64,000 nucleotides of DNA from the NCBI RefSeq assembly GCF_014905175.1, contig NC_057789.1, positions 23,680,555-23,744,554 on the forward strand. Direction: 5' to 3'. The notes under the pieces were generated by a model. The model worked only from the letters and a program-made list of their open reading frames with translations. It was not told the origin of the DNA and made no database searches. Positions 47,027-56,781 of the stretch are shown piece by piece. This DNA is from Aphidius gifuensis (lineage: Eukaryota > Arthropoda > Insecta > Hymenoptera > Braconidae). Position numbers and translations under genes: made by a program. The first letter of the stretch is position 1; every line of letters begins with the position of its first letter.

Positions 47027-47330
47027 TTGATCTTTGATGGTTTTTCTTTAAAAAATTAAAATTGCATAAAGTTTTATTTATTGATGTTTAAACTGTGTCA
47101 CTGAAAACACATGTTAATTTTTTCAATTATCGGTCAACTTAATTAACGTTCTATAAAAAATAGATGATAAAAATAAAATGACAATCACCATTAAACAAAA
47201 AAATTTAATAACCTGCAGGGGTTTTTTTTTTATGCTCTATATACATGAACTAGACATCATTAGACTTTACATCATTAGTTCTCAAGCGATGCTGGCGCCA
47301 ATAATAAATCTCTCTCTTTTTATAGCGTAA
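47027..47330 (-). promoter_or_regulatory. 5' noncoding exon and CT-box promoter of gene I
   Basis: Donor at 47026 (AAGATCAA|GTAAGT). Holds both array promoter motifs: GTGTCACTGAAAACACATG at 47095-47113 with ATCGGTCAACTT, and TCAAGCGATGCTGGCGCC at 47282-47299 followed by TCTCTCTCTTTTTATAG. Confidence 0.55.
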
Positions 47331-47768
47331 ATCAAAATGAATAATTCAATCGTTTGGAATTTTAAAATTTACAAGTACAATGGAGAAAGAAACAAAAAAA
47401 AAAAAAAAAAAAACCGCTTTTAATTATTTATTTTTTATGAATACCAATTAAAAAATCATGAATTATAAACTAAATAAAAAAACAAAAAATTCCTTAAATT
47501 GAATAACAAAAAATTTTAGAATAATCCAAAAACCTCATGAATTAATTGAATTTAAAAATCAACCATAAAACTTATAAATATTTTTAAAAAATCTAATTTA
47601 GCCAAGTCAAATAATGAAACTTTTTTTTGTTTTTACCTTGGAACTCAATTAATAATGTTTTCAATTGTTTACTTTTTTTGCTATAAATGTATTAAGAATA
47701 AACATTGATGTAAGAACATATATGAATTGAAAATGTTGCTTTGTTTTTTTTTTTTTTATGTAAAATAA
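47331..47768. other. Intergenic, 3' flank of broken gene J
   Basis: TTTTTTATGAATACCAATT at 47432 and a stretch matching 29590-29960 behind gene E. A poly-A run at 47394-47413. Confidence 0.5.
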
Positions 47769-49269
47769 TTACTCGTAAATATTATGAATGAAATGTAGTC
47801 GACTGTACACCAGTTTGAGAAATGAATACAATAATGATATTTCTTGACAAGGAACGGTGATGTATTGATGAATCATGTCATTCATGCTATTCAACTCATC
47901 CTTAATTGTTGATAATTTTTTAGTATCTCCCTGCTGGATAAGTTTCTGACATTCTTTGAGTTTCGGCATCATACACTTCAATTCTCTTTTGATTCTTGTC
48001 GGTAATATAATTGCAAAGTTCTTAAAGAAGAAATGCAAAGAATAAAAATAGTTTTAATTTCCACTAGCTTCAATAATTCAAAGATTTAACTCAGCAATAA
48101 AATAAATACCTGGTAGGATGAAAGATGTTCCATAGTTGGCCAATTTTCAACACATGCTTTACATTGACATGGTCCCAATCGTGCATACCGTTCAATTTTT
48201 GGAGTCATATGATATGAATCAGTAGTACTCAAAAGTAGCTGAAATGAATTAATAATTATCAAAATCAAAAGAAAAGATACGAGTATAATTATGCAAGGAT
48301 ATCAATACGTACCAGTTTTCCTTGCTTGATTGGTTTGCAAGCATAATATCCAACATTTGAACCAACATGAGTCCAGTTGACATTGGGATCACAGCTTGGT
48401 TTTATTATCTTCAAAAATGGTAGCATGGTATTTGATAACACAACATTACTACCAGCTTTTTTTTTCATTGTCTAATAAATTTTGTTTAAAAATATAATTA
48501 GTATTGTGAACACAAAAATAATTAACAATTATTAACGAATTGGCTGCTGCGATAGACAATCATCATATAACGCAATATTAACTCTCCCAAAGTTAATATT
48601 TTTTCATTTTTGTTTTCAATCAAATCTTTAGCTGTCATTTTTTTACCTAATATATCTGTTTTTTGACAAAGGATTGGTACAATCGCTCTCACAAGAAATG
48701 CAAATTCAAAACTACAAGTATTTGAAGTTGGTTTATAATAATCTAAAAGATGAAAATTATCAAACGTATTAACATCAAGAATACCAATATCGATCCTTGA
48801 TTTTTCAGCGAGTCAATATCGTCAACTTTTTTTTTTAATTCAAGCAAACCACCACCTAAGTTTAGTGTTTTAAAAAAAAGTTTTACTGGCAAAATATACA
48901 CTGTAGTTAATTCGGCATGATGGAAAAATTCTCCCAATACTAAACATTCAATATTGTGATAACTATTCCATGCTTTTTTTTTTACATATATCGGAACAAT
49001 ATATGATAGCTGAACAATTATCACATGGTATACCAGCCCAAGTTTGGCGACAACAATGCCAACAATTTGTAAAACGTAGTTCATAACTAGGAATTGCTGC
49101 AAATGGCTCAAATATGTAAATAAATTCACCTGATTTAATGTCTCTTGTTGCAACAATATGTTGATTATTTTCATTTGTTTTTTTCAATTTAATTGCATCA
49201 GATGCACCAACTATTATTGCATTATTATTTTTTATTTCTGGTATAAATTTAATATTTTTACGTGGTTCC
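47769..49269 (-). pseudogene. Broken SMYD4-like copy J
   Basis: The last three exons look intact (48471-48313, 48238-48110, 48020-47769) and are closest to gene E (KPSCDPNVNW, last exon NFAIILPTRIKRELK). The large exon is ruined: the donor region between the exons is deleted (gene E has 17 extra bases, attaattaaacgtacca, at 30741-30757), a T is gained in the T-run at 48973-48982 so the MYND frame ends CKKKSME, bases are missing near 48785, and the exon stops at 49269 in the middle of the segment before SET-N, where an A-rich inverted repeat begins. There is no TPR, start codon or 5' exon. The SET-core exon also reads QGKL for QGEL. Confidence 0.85.
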
Positions 49270-50048
49270 TTAAAAATTAAAAAAAAAATTAGGCGCTATT
49301 TCGATACATGGTATAATAATATAATAATAAAAACTGCAATGCCTAATTTTTTTAAAAAATTTTTTTTTATCCAGCAAATTATTCAACTTTATACTTAAAA
49401 ATTTTGACATTCTTTTGGATATTTTACGTCTTTTGATTATTAAACGTATATATGATGAATAGACAGGTATTTAAAAATTGAGGCTTTTTGGTGACATTAA
49501 TTGTAAATTTATGTTTTGTTTTTATTATTATATATTTTTAAATAAATAAAACTTCACATTATGCCCACAACAAACTAGGTATACATATATGGTCTTTAGT
49601 CTTCACTCTTCATCATTTCATTATTATTTTTTTCCATTTTATTTATTTACTTACACATTTATTTATTCAATTACCAACCCAACTGGATAAACTAATTAAC
49701 TAAATTGTAGGATCTTTACAGATATTCAGCTTTTTATATTACATTTTATAATATAGACAAAAATGTATGGACACAAATTAAATATAAATAAATTAATAAT
49801 ATATAGACATTAATTTAAATTGAGGTATAATAATTAAACACCAACAGATCTATTCAATGATAAATATTGATTTATTTTTTAATTTATGAATTAGAGTTAT
49901 ATTACAACTATTTATATGATTTGATAAAATAATTGTCAAATTATTTTTGCTGATATAAAGTGTCTCAATATTTGATAGACTATAATATAAATACTTGGAT
50001 CTCCAAATTAATAAGTTAATTCAGATCTTCATCGAGATGATGAAGATT
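49270..50048. other. Breakpoint sequence and 3' flank of fourth LRR gene
   Basis: 49272-49294 and 49341-49368 form an imperfect inverted repeat (AAAATTAGGC / GCCTAATTTT) exactly at the truncation of copy J, perhaps a small inserted element. 49400-49790 is unassigned AT-rich DNA. 49810-49985 matches the ghost LRR flank at 12990-13130 (aattaaacaccaa, CTCAATATTTGATAGACTA). Confidence 0.45.
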
Positions 50049-52040
50049 CTACGAGATATAATTTGAAATATCTTGATACCAACAGAGACTAGGCAATGCG
50101 TTTCTGTTGGTATCAAGTTGCTTAAGTTGTGATAAATTATTGAAACAACCTAACTCGAGATTTTGTAGTTCATTCGAATTTAAATTGAGTTTACAGAGTT
50201 TTGGTATACCGTTAAATATATCTTTTGATAAACTGGTCAATTCATTTTTGCTGATATCAAGTTCCTGAAGTTTTGATAAATTATTAAAACAACCTGACTC
50301 AAAATGATTTAGTTTGTTTGATTGTAAATCTAGGCAAATGAGATTTTCGAGACCATTAAATATGTTTGTTGATAATGTTGTCAAATTGTTTTTGCTGATA
50401 TTAAGCTTGCGAAGATTTGATGAACCATCGAAACAACTCAACTCAAGATTGGTCAGTTTATTTGAATACAAATTAAGATAACGAAGCTCTTTTAAATTCC
50501 TAAATATATCTTTTGGTAAAGTTGTAAGATTGTTATTACTGATATCAAGATCATGTAGGCTCAATAAATCATCGAAAATACCTGGCTCAAGGTAACTCAG
50601 TTGGTTTGAACGTAAATGTAGGGAACAAAGCTTTTGTAGACCCTTAAATATATCTTTTGGTAAACTTGTCAATTTGTTTCCATCGATAAAAAGACCGCAG
50701 AAGATTGGTAAATTATTAAAACAACCTGGTTCAAAATAACATAGCTTGTTTGAATCTAAATTTGGGAAAAAAAAATTCTTGCGATCATTTAATATGTTTG
50801 TTGAAAATGTTGTCAAATTGTTATTGCTGATATAAAGCCATACAAGTTTCGACATATTACAAAAAACACCTGACTCAAGATTGCTTAATGTGTTTGAACT
50901 TAGATCTAAGAGTCGAAGATTTTCAAGACCATTGAATATATCTTTGAACAATATTATCAGACTATTGTGACTCATATCAAGCTTGTGGATTTGCGATAAA
51001 CCATTGAAACAACCTGCCTCAAGATTGTTCAAGTTGTTCGATTGTAAATATAATATCTGCAGATTTTCGAGACCATAGAATACACCGTTGGACAATATTG
51101 TCAGACAGTTTTTGCCGATATTAAGCTCCTCAAGTCGTGATAAACCATTGAACGAACCCAATTCAAGATTGGTCAGTTTATTTGAATACAAATTAAGATG
51201 ACGAAGCTTTTTTAAATTTCTAAATATATTTTTCGATATAATCGTGAGATTGTTGTTGCTGAGATCAAGTTTTTCAAGTTGTAATAAATCATCAAAAATA
51301 CCCAGCTCAAGACTGATCAATGTGTTTGAATGTAAATTTAGTTTCTGAAGATTTTTAAGACCATTGAATACATCTTCGGATAATGTTGTCAGTTTGTTGT
51401 TGCTAATATTGAGTGTATTAAGTTGTGATAAACCATTAAAACAACCTGACTCAAGATTGTTCAGTTTGTTAGAACGTAAATTAAGATGACGAAGCTCTTT
51501 TAAATTCCTAAATATATCTTTCGGTAAAGTTGTAAGATTGTTATCACTGATATCAAGATTATTTAGGCTCAATAAATCATCGAAAATACCTGGCTCAAGG
51601 TTAGTCAGTCGGTTTGAATTTAAACGTAGCGTACATAGATCTTGTAGACCATTAAATATATCTTTTGATAAAGTTATCAGTTTGTTTTTGCTGAGATCAA
51701 GTTCCTTAAGTTGTAATAACTCATAGAAAATACTCGACTCTAGATATTTTAGTTTATTGCGATTCATTCGTAACGTACGAAGATCATCAAGAGGATTGAA
51801 GATATCTTTTGGTAGTGTTGTCAGATTGTAACAGCTGATACCTAATTCCTTAACTTGAAGATCCTCGAGACCATGGAATAAATCTCTTGGAAGAATATTC
51901 AATTCTTTAATGTAGATTCCATATTTTTCAGCATTATTACTCAGCAACTTACATATTTTTGGATCATAATAAGGTGACTTTTTGTTACAAAAGTATTTAT
52001 TATGACTTTCAATTGTTGACGTTAAAATATTTGTATCCAT
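50049..52040 (-). CDS. LRR protein, 663 aa, longest of the family
   Basis: The start MDTNILTSTIESHNKYFC at 52040 is chosen by homology; a longer frame to 52079 reads into what is intron in the paralogs (TTTTAG|TTATGG). After the Cys-paired N-cap there are about 24 LRRs of 24 residues, again alternating NxLxxLExGxFNxL and NNLTTLxxxIFxxL forms, ending LPSLCWYQDISNYIS. Several repeats recur twice in the protein (LPKDIFRNLKELR.LNL at two places), so it grew by internal duplication. It lies inside the SMYD4-like array in the same orientation, not with the other LRR genes. Its upstream leader donor is not found: 52080-52245 does not match the other leaders, so expression may differ. Confidence 0.85.
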   Translation of the reverse strand: MDTNILTSTIESHNKYFCNKKSPYYDPKICKLLSNNAEKYGIYIKELNILPRDLFHGLEDLQVKELGISCYNLTTLPKDIFNPLDDLRTLRMNRNKLKYLESSIFYELLQLKELDLSKNKLITLSKDIFNGLQDLCTLRLNSNRLTNLEPGIFDDLLSLNNLDISDNNLTTLPKDIFRNLKELRHLNLRSNKLNNLESGCFNGLSQLNTLNISNNKLTTLSEDVFNGLKNLQKLNLHSNTLISLELGIFDDLLQLEKLDLSNNNLTIISKNIFRNLKKLRHLNLYSNKLTNLELGSFNGLSRLEELNIGKNCLTILSNGVFYGLENLQILYLQSNNLNNLEAGCFNGLSQIHKLDMSHNSLIILFKDIFNGLENLRLLDLSSNTLSNLESGVFCNMSKLVWLYISNNNLTTFSTNILNDRKNFFFPNLDSNKLCYFEPGCFNNLPIFCGLFIDGNKLTSLPKDIFKGLQKLCSLHLRSNQLSYLEPGIFDDLLSLHDLDISNNNLTTLPKDIFRNLKELRYLNLYSNKLTNLELSCFDGSSNLRKLNISKNNLTTLSTNIFNGLENLICLDLQSNKLNHFESGCFNNLSKLQELDISKNELTSLSKDIFNGIPKLCKLNLNSNELQNLELGCFNNLSQLKQLDTNRNALPSLCWYQDISNYIS

Positions 52041-52438
52041 AACTAAAACATAATTAAATAATTGAATTGTAATAACCAAAGCCAGGAAGTTTGCCCGATT
52101 TTTGAGAGCGAGTTAATAACGATGGTAACCTAGGGAAAACATTTTAAAAAATAGAATTGAATTAGATTGTATTTTGTTTTTCTGAATACATGGTATTGTG
52201 TGACGGCTGATCATTGTGTGTGTGATGAGTTTTAAAAAAGATATAGATATGAATGTCTTAATGATGATCAACTTGTTCAGCTCTGTTAGTGAAAATATAC
52301 TCTTCAACGTTTGCTGGGTACTTGTTGATGAAGATAATGCGCTGATCACACAGTATGACAATATTTGAAAACATGAAAAACAAAAAAAAAAATAAATCAT
52401 CATTATTATTTTTGTAATCTGTGATAAAAAATACATAT
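52041..52438 (-). other. Altered leader of fourth LRR gene
   Basis: 52246-52438 matches 1640-1800 before the first LRR gene. The stretch 52080-52245, where the leader exon donor should be, is unlike the other copies and holds no TTTCAA|GT[AG]AGT donor. Confidence 0.45.
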
Positions 52439-52447
52439 ATTACGTTG

Positions 52448-53728
52448 GAAGTATGGCAACGTCCGAACTCAGGCCCAAGTGCTCCAGAGATGCGGAACGT
52501 GACTTAGCGTTCATTATGGTTTCCATGACCGTCCGTTGTCATTTTTACGAAGGTGGGATAGACGCGAAGCGTTCCACCTATAGTATAGTATTGTTTTTTT
52601 TACTATATGTTTTATGAATACCGCTCATAGCTTCTATAATAATTAAGCTAGATTATTCGTATTAGGCTCAAATTGAAGATCTCGACGAGCTCTAGAGCCT
52701 CTGATAAAATTAAAATTCTTCGGATAATTATTGAGTTTACAAATGACGGAGGAAAAATGTAACAAAATCTTCGCACCGAAATACTAAGAAAACTAAGAAA
52801 AAATCATGGATGCAAAAATTTCACAGATAACAGTAAATAATGAAATAAAGATAATTAAAAAAAGTTTATATTTTTTAAAATCGAATTCGTTTGTTTATTC
52901 AAGAAAAACTGAAACGACATTTTTTTGGAACAGACATAACTTTTTTAAAAATCAACTAAGAGGTTTTATGCTAGTTTTAATGGATTCTTCGTCAAAAAAT
53001 CTACAACCAGAGCCATACTTGAAATTTTTTCAACAATTATTTTTTTTATAATTAGCGATTGTTTATAAAAAATATCCGAGTGAGTAGTTTATAAAATAAA
53101 AAGAACCACAAAGAAATCATTCAATGAGCTTAATTGGCTCAACAGCTTGTAGAAAATTTTCTAACAAATTTTTTGACTATAATATGAGATTTTTTAGTTG
53201 ATTATTTAAACAATTAATGAAGATTTAAGCAATCATTATTTTTTTTTTTCATCATTTTTTTGCCATACGCATGCGCACTTGTGACTGTAGAGCATAATAC
53301 TCACTCATTTTTACCATTAGTTTTTTTTTTTTAAGATGGCAGATGGTAGCACTCAACAATTCTAGGAATCAATTTAGTTTATTTATTTTGTATTTATCCT
53401 GTTTTTTGAAAGTTTGAGGTTAAAGTTTTATAAATAAATTTAATATAATGAATAATTGTAATATATAACAAATTATTATATTACAATTCATTATTAAATA
53501 ATAAATAAAAATTATAATTTCGGAGTTAACGCGTCCTTCCGCCGGAGTTTTGAAAATTTTCAATTTTCAAAGAGAATGCAGCCGTTGCTAAATTTTATTT
53601 ATTGACATCTACATTAGATATCTACATTATTTAATCGTATTTTATCTAGTATGTCAAATTTTTTTCGTAAAGAGCAAAATTGTTTACTTATCCACGAGAT
53701 TTTTTTCTTACTGAATTCTGGTGCGTCC
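52448..53728. mobile_element. 1.28-kb insertion in LRR leader with 9-bp duplication
   Basis: ATTACGTTG stands at 52439-52447 and again at 53729-53737; outside it the flanks match an uninterrupted leader at 1800-1815 (ttacgttggctaaaataag). The insert is partly GC-richer than its surroundings (gaactcaggcccaagtgctcc; acgcgtccttccgccgg). No terminal inverted repeat was found. It holds an 81-codon plus-strand frame (52806-53051, MDAKISQITVN start, Lys/Phe-rich, not recognised), an ACGCATGCGCAC site at 53267 and ttaagatggcagatgg at 53332. A nine-base duplication would fit a Mutator-like element, but this is weak without end repeats. Confidence 0.55.
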
Positions 53729-53737
53729 ATTACGTTG

Positions 53738-54619
53738 TCTAAAATAAGTTTATGATATATCAGTATCAGTTTTCTTGATAATGACATTGAGGTTGACTCT
53801 ATATTATATACACAGTTTTAATTTTGTGATTTAATTGACAAATATATACTATTGATGTAATTCAAAATTAATCCAAATTTAAAATTGAAAGTATTGAATA
53901 ATTTTTCACTTACCACAGTAATGAGAGTAGTCAAAAAAATTTACGCAACGACGATATATCGTAAAAGTGATGAGTGAGTCCAGTCAAGACCTCGTTAATA
54001 TCAGGCACTCTTTGGAGCTATATGAAAACAATTTTTTCGGATAATAACAGGTGATGGAACTTTCTTTTTAGAACCACGTGTGCGACATTAAGTTAGAATT
54101 TTCAGTGATGGCAGAGCTACTGCATATGCATCAACGAATAATTCGTGAGTGACTGGTGCGGCACTGATGCAGCGTTCAAGAAAACTAGCATAGTATCATA
54201 ATATTTTCTAGCATTAGACACACACTTGCATAACGCATACGCAGTTTTAAGAATATAGTTTTTTCACCTGTTGAAATCCAATGAAATTATTTTTCTGCAT
54301 TAGATATTGTCTCTACGACGTCACTAGTGTTGACTAATAACTATTACTAGGTAATCACTGCAAGACAACATTTTATTAGAAAGATTTTGTCAAACTTGTA
54401 TACACTCATGGACATTGTGAAAATATATTTATCTCTATTGAAAAATCACTACAAATAAATAATCCTTTACAAATAACTTTTTTTTGATAAAAAATAATTA
54501 AATCTTGATGATAATAATTATTACTGACATTTCGTTTGAAAAAGAAACAATATGTGTAGAATATTATATTGTTCATATAAATAAATATTTAAACTAAAAC
54601 TTGACTCTTTTGTTCAACA
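53738..54619 (-). promoter_or_regulatory. LRR leader/promoter module, copy 5
   Basis: Donor at 53913 (GTG|GTAAGT), then ACGACGATATATCG, GGTGCGGCAC near 54156, TTCAAGAAAACTAG at 54175 and TAACGCATACGCAG at 54231-54244, where the palindromic core has one change. It follows the inserted element and would be the promoter of the LRR gene starting at 52040. Confidence 0.5.
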
Positions 54620-55183
54620 AAAAAAAAAAAAAAAAAAAAAATATTTTTTTATTATAATAAAATAATTAGCAAAAACACAACAACTTTCAATTATTTATTA
54701 AACTTTTTTATATTTTTTATGAATACCATATTGTGATATTTCTGTACAAGGAACAGTGATGTATTGATAAAACATGTCATTCATGCTATTTAACTCATCC
54801 TTAATTGTTAATAATTTTTTAGGATTTCCTAGGTCGACGAGCTTTTTCCACTCTTTGAATTTTAGCGACATACAATTCGATTCATATTTATATTTAATCA
54901 AATTTTTCATTGCCATTTTTTTACCTAATATATCTGTTTTTTGACAAAGAATTGAAATAACGAATACCGAAAATAATGCTAATCTAAAATGACACTCTTT
55001 TGATGTTGCTTTGAAATAATCAAGAAGATCAAAATTATCAATCGTATTACAATCAAGAATACCATTAGTAAATATCAATCCTTGATTTTTTATCGAGTCA
55101 ATTTTGTCAATTTTTTTTTTCAATTCAACTAGAGGTTATTTTTGATTGTTAAAAAAATCAAGAACATGGATAAAAAACTTACT
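54620..55183 (-). pseudogene. Chimeric remnant of SMYD4-like and LRR genes
   Basis: Read on the minus strand: a SMYD4-like 5' exon with donor at 55182 (AAACCAA|GTAAGT), a piece of intron 1, then a jump at about 55132 into the C-terminal part of the large coding exon (KKKIDKIDSIKNQGLIFTNG ...), which at about 54885 runs in frame into the last exon (NCMSLKFKEWKKLVDLGNPK), so the SET-core and post-SET exons are gone. At about 54731 it jumps into the LRR 3' flank and ends YGIHKKYKKV, the same tail as the LRR gene at 9646. The resulting frame 55123-54698 encodes 141 aa with no TPR, MYND or SET motif. At least three deletion joints, one of them linking the two gene families. Confidence 0.8.
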
Positions 55184-56031
55184 TGGTTTTTGATGGTTTT
55201 TCTTCTTTGAAAAATTAAAATAGAAAATTGCAACAAAGTTTTATTTATTGATTTTTAAACTATGTCACTGAAATCACATGTTAATTTTTCAATTGTCGGT
55301 CAACTTAATAAATAGATGATAAAAATAAAATGATAATCAATGACAATCACCGTTTTTAGGCGTTTCCTTCCACGGCGGACGATGGCCAGGAGTGCTATTC
55401 TTGGTCCTGTATTGCGGGAGTTATTGCGGGTCCCGCAATAACGATTCGCCGACAAGAAATGTTTGTCGCGATAGAAAAATATGAAGGCCCTTGTCCAAGT
55501 CTTTAAAAAACAACAACAAATCTTGCATTAAAGTTAGTTTATGTTATGAATTGTGTGTTGACAATTTTTTGTAGTTTGCAGAAAAATTTTTACTAATTTT
55601 ATAGTTTATAATAAATTGTTATTAATTTATAGGTATTTTAAATAATTATAGAGTTGTTTAAAATTATTAAATATATATTTTTATTTATAAATAAACAAGA
55701 AACATTTGTTCAGTGTAATTATAGAAATTTTTTTAATTATACAACACCATTGACTGTTATGACACTTAAAAAAATAATAAATATATCATTAAAATGATCA
55801 ATATAACAATGAATATATCAAAACAACAAAAAACATTTAAATTATATTATTCAATTATTAATCATTATGTTTAAATCTTTTGACATGTCAAGACGTGTCT
55901 TTTTATTTTCATCGAGTGCAATGTGTCACCGACTTTCAATTATTTTTTCTTTATTTATATTAATTTTTATATTGTCAAGAGTTGATTTAATAATCAAAAA
56001 CAGTCTAATAAATATTTAAACGGTAACGCTA
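55184..56031. other. Upstream of the chimera; GC-rich insert with palindrome
   Basis: 55190-55350 is the D/E/I-type 5' region (CTATGTCACTGAAATCACATG, TTGTCGGTCAACTT). At about 55350 GC-rich DNA begins (taggcgtttccttccacggcgg) and holds a perfect palindrome at 55421-55441 (TTATTGCGGG, T, complement). 55500-55860 is plain AT-rich. 55860-56031 matches 28920-29070. Confidence 0.45.
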
Positions 56032-56182
56032 TTGGCACTCAATACGGGGGAATTTACGGGGACATTTACGAGAAAATTAACGGTGAACATAGCCACCGTT
56101 GTATGTGTAGGACTGATTACATTGTGTGTGAAACCCGTAAATGTCCCCGTATTTCCCGTAAATTTCCCCGTATGAGTGCCAA
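56032..56182. mobile_element. 151-bp MITE with TA flanks
   Basis: Left end TTGGCACTCAATACGGGGG and right end the complement of TTGGCACTCATACGGGG; the inverted repeats extend about 45 bases through AATTTACGGG and GGGGACATTTACG. TA stands on both sides (56030-56031, 56183-56184), as for Tc1/mariner-type elements. The matching sequence at 29070-29100 lacks it. No coding capacity. Confidence 0.75.
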
Positions 56183-56781
56183 TAACGATTTCGATTTTTA
56201 AAACTCAAAGATAATAAATATTTTGATGATGTCCAAGTTATTGGTATGTTTGATTAAAGTAATTCTTCAAATCTATCGTATACTTAAATAAACACAATGG
56301 AATCAAATAAATAAATCATTTAGAATTGAAATTTAGACTTAATATAAATAATTTGAAATGTTTGTTTTTTTTGCAAATTAAAAATTGAGACCAACACAAT
56401 TTTATCATGACTGTATATAATATCTGAATATATCATTGTTTCGTATTTAAATAATTATTTAATAAAATATTCCATTTTTCAATAATGAATCACTTCAGGT
56501 ATATTTAATTTGTGTAATTAATTGAATAAACGAATTGAGCTTATAATTCTCAATATAAATATTTATATCGAATAAAATAATTAAATTTAAAAATCTTGAT
56601 TCACACATAAAAATTATTAATTTTTTAAATACTTTAAATCATCCAACTCAAATGATAATTTTTTTCACCTAAAAGCTGAGCTAATAATATTTTTAATTGT
56701 TTTTTTTCTGGCTAAAATAAACAGCGATGTAGAAAATTATATGAAATGGAATGTTGCTTTCTTTTTTGTGATGGAAAATAA
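56183..56781. other. Intergenic and 3' UTR of gene L
   Basis: 56200-56250 continues the match to 29090-29140, again with a plus-strand TTG|GTATGT. 56590-56781 is the array 3' UTR (CACCTAAAAGCTGAG, TTTCTGGCTAAAATAAAC, AAATGGAATGTTGC). Confidence 0.45.

Noticed and set aside
52041..52079. Thirteen extra N-terminal residues (MVITIQLFNYVLV) on the fourth LRR protein, resembling a signal peptide
   Set aside because: The stretch is intron in the paralogs, with an acceptor TTTTAG directly before TTATGGAT, and is not conserved as protein.
52806..53051. An 81-codon plus-strand frame in the inserted DNA as an independent gene
   Set aside because: Short, Lys/Phe-rich as expected from AT-rich DNA, no family resemblance and no splice or promoter support; kept only as part of the insert.
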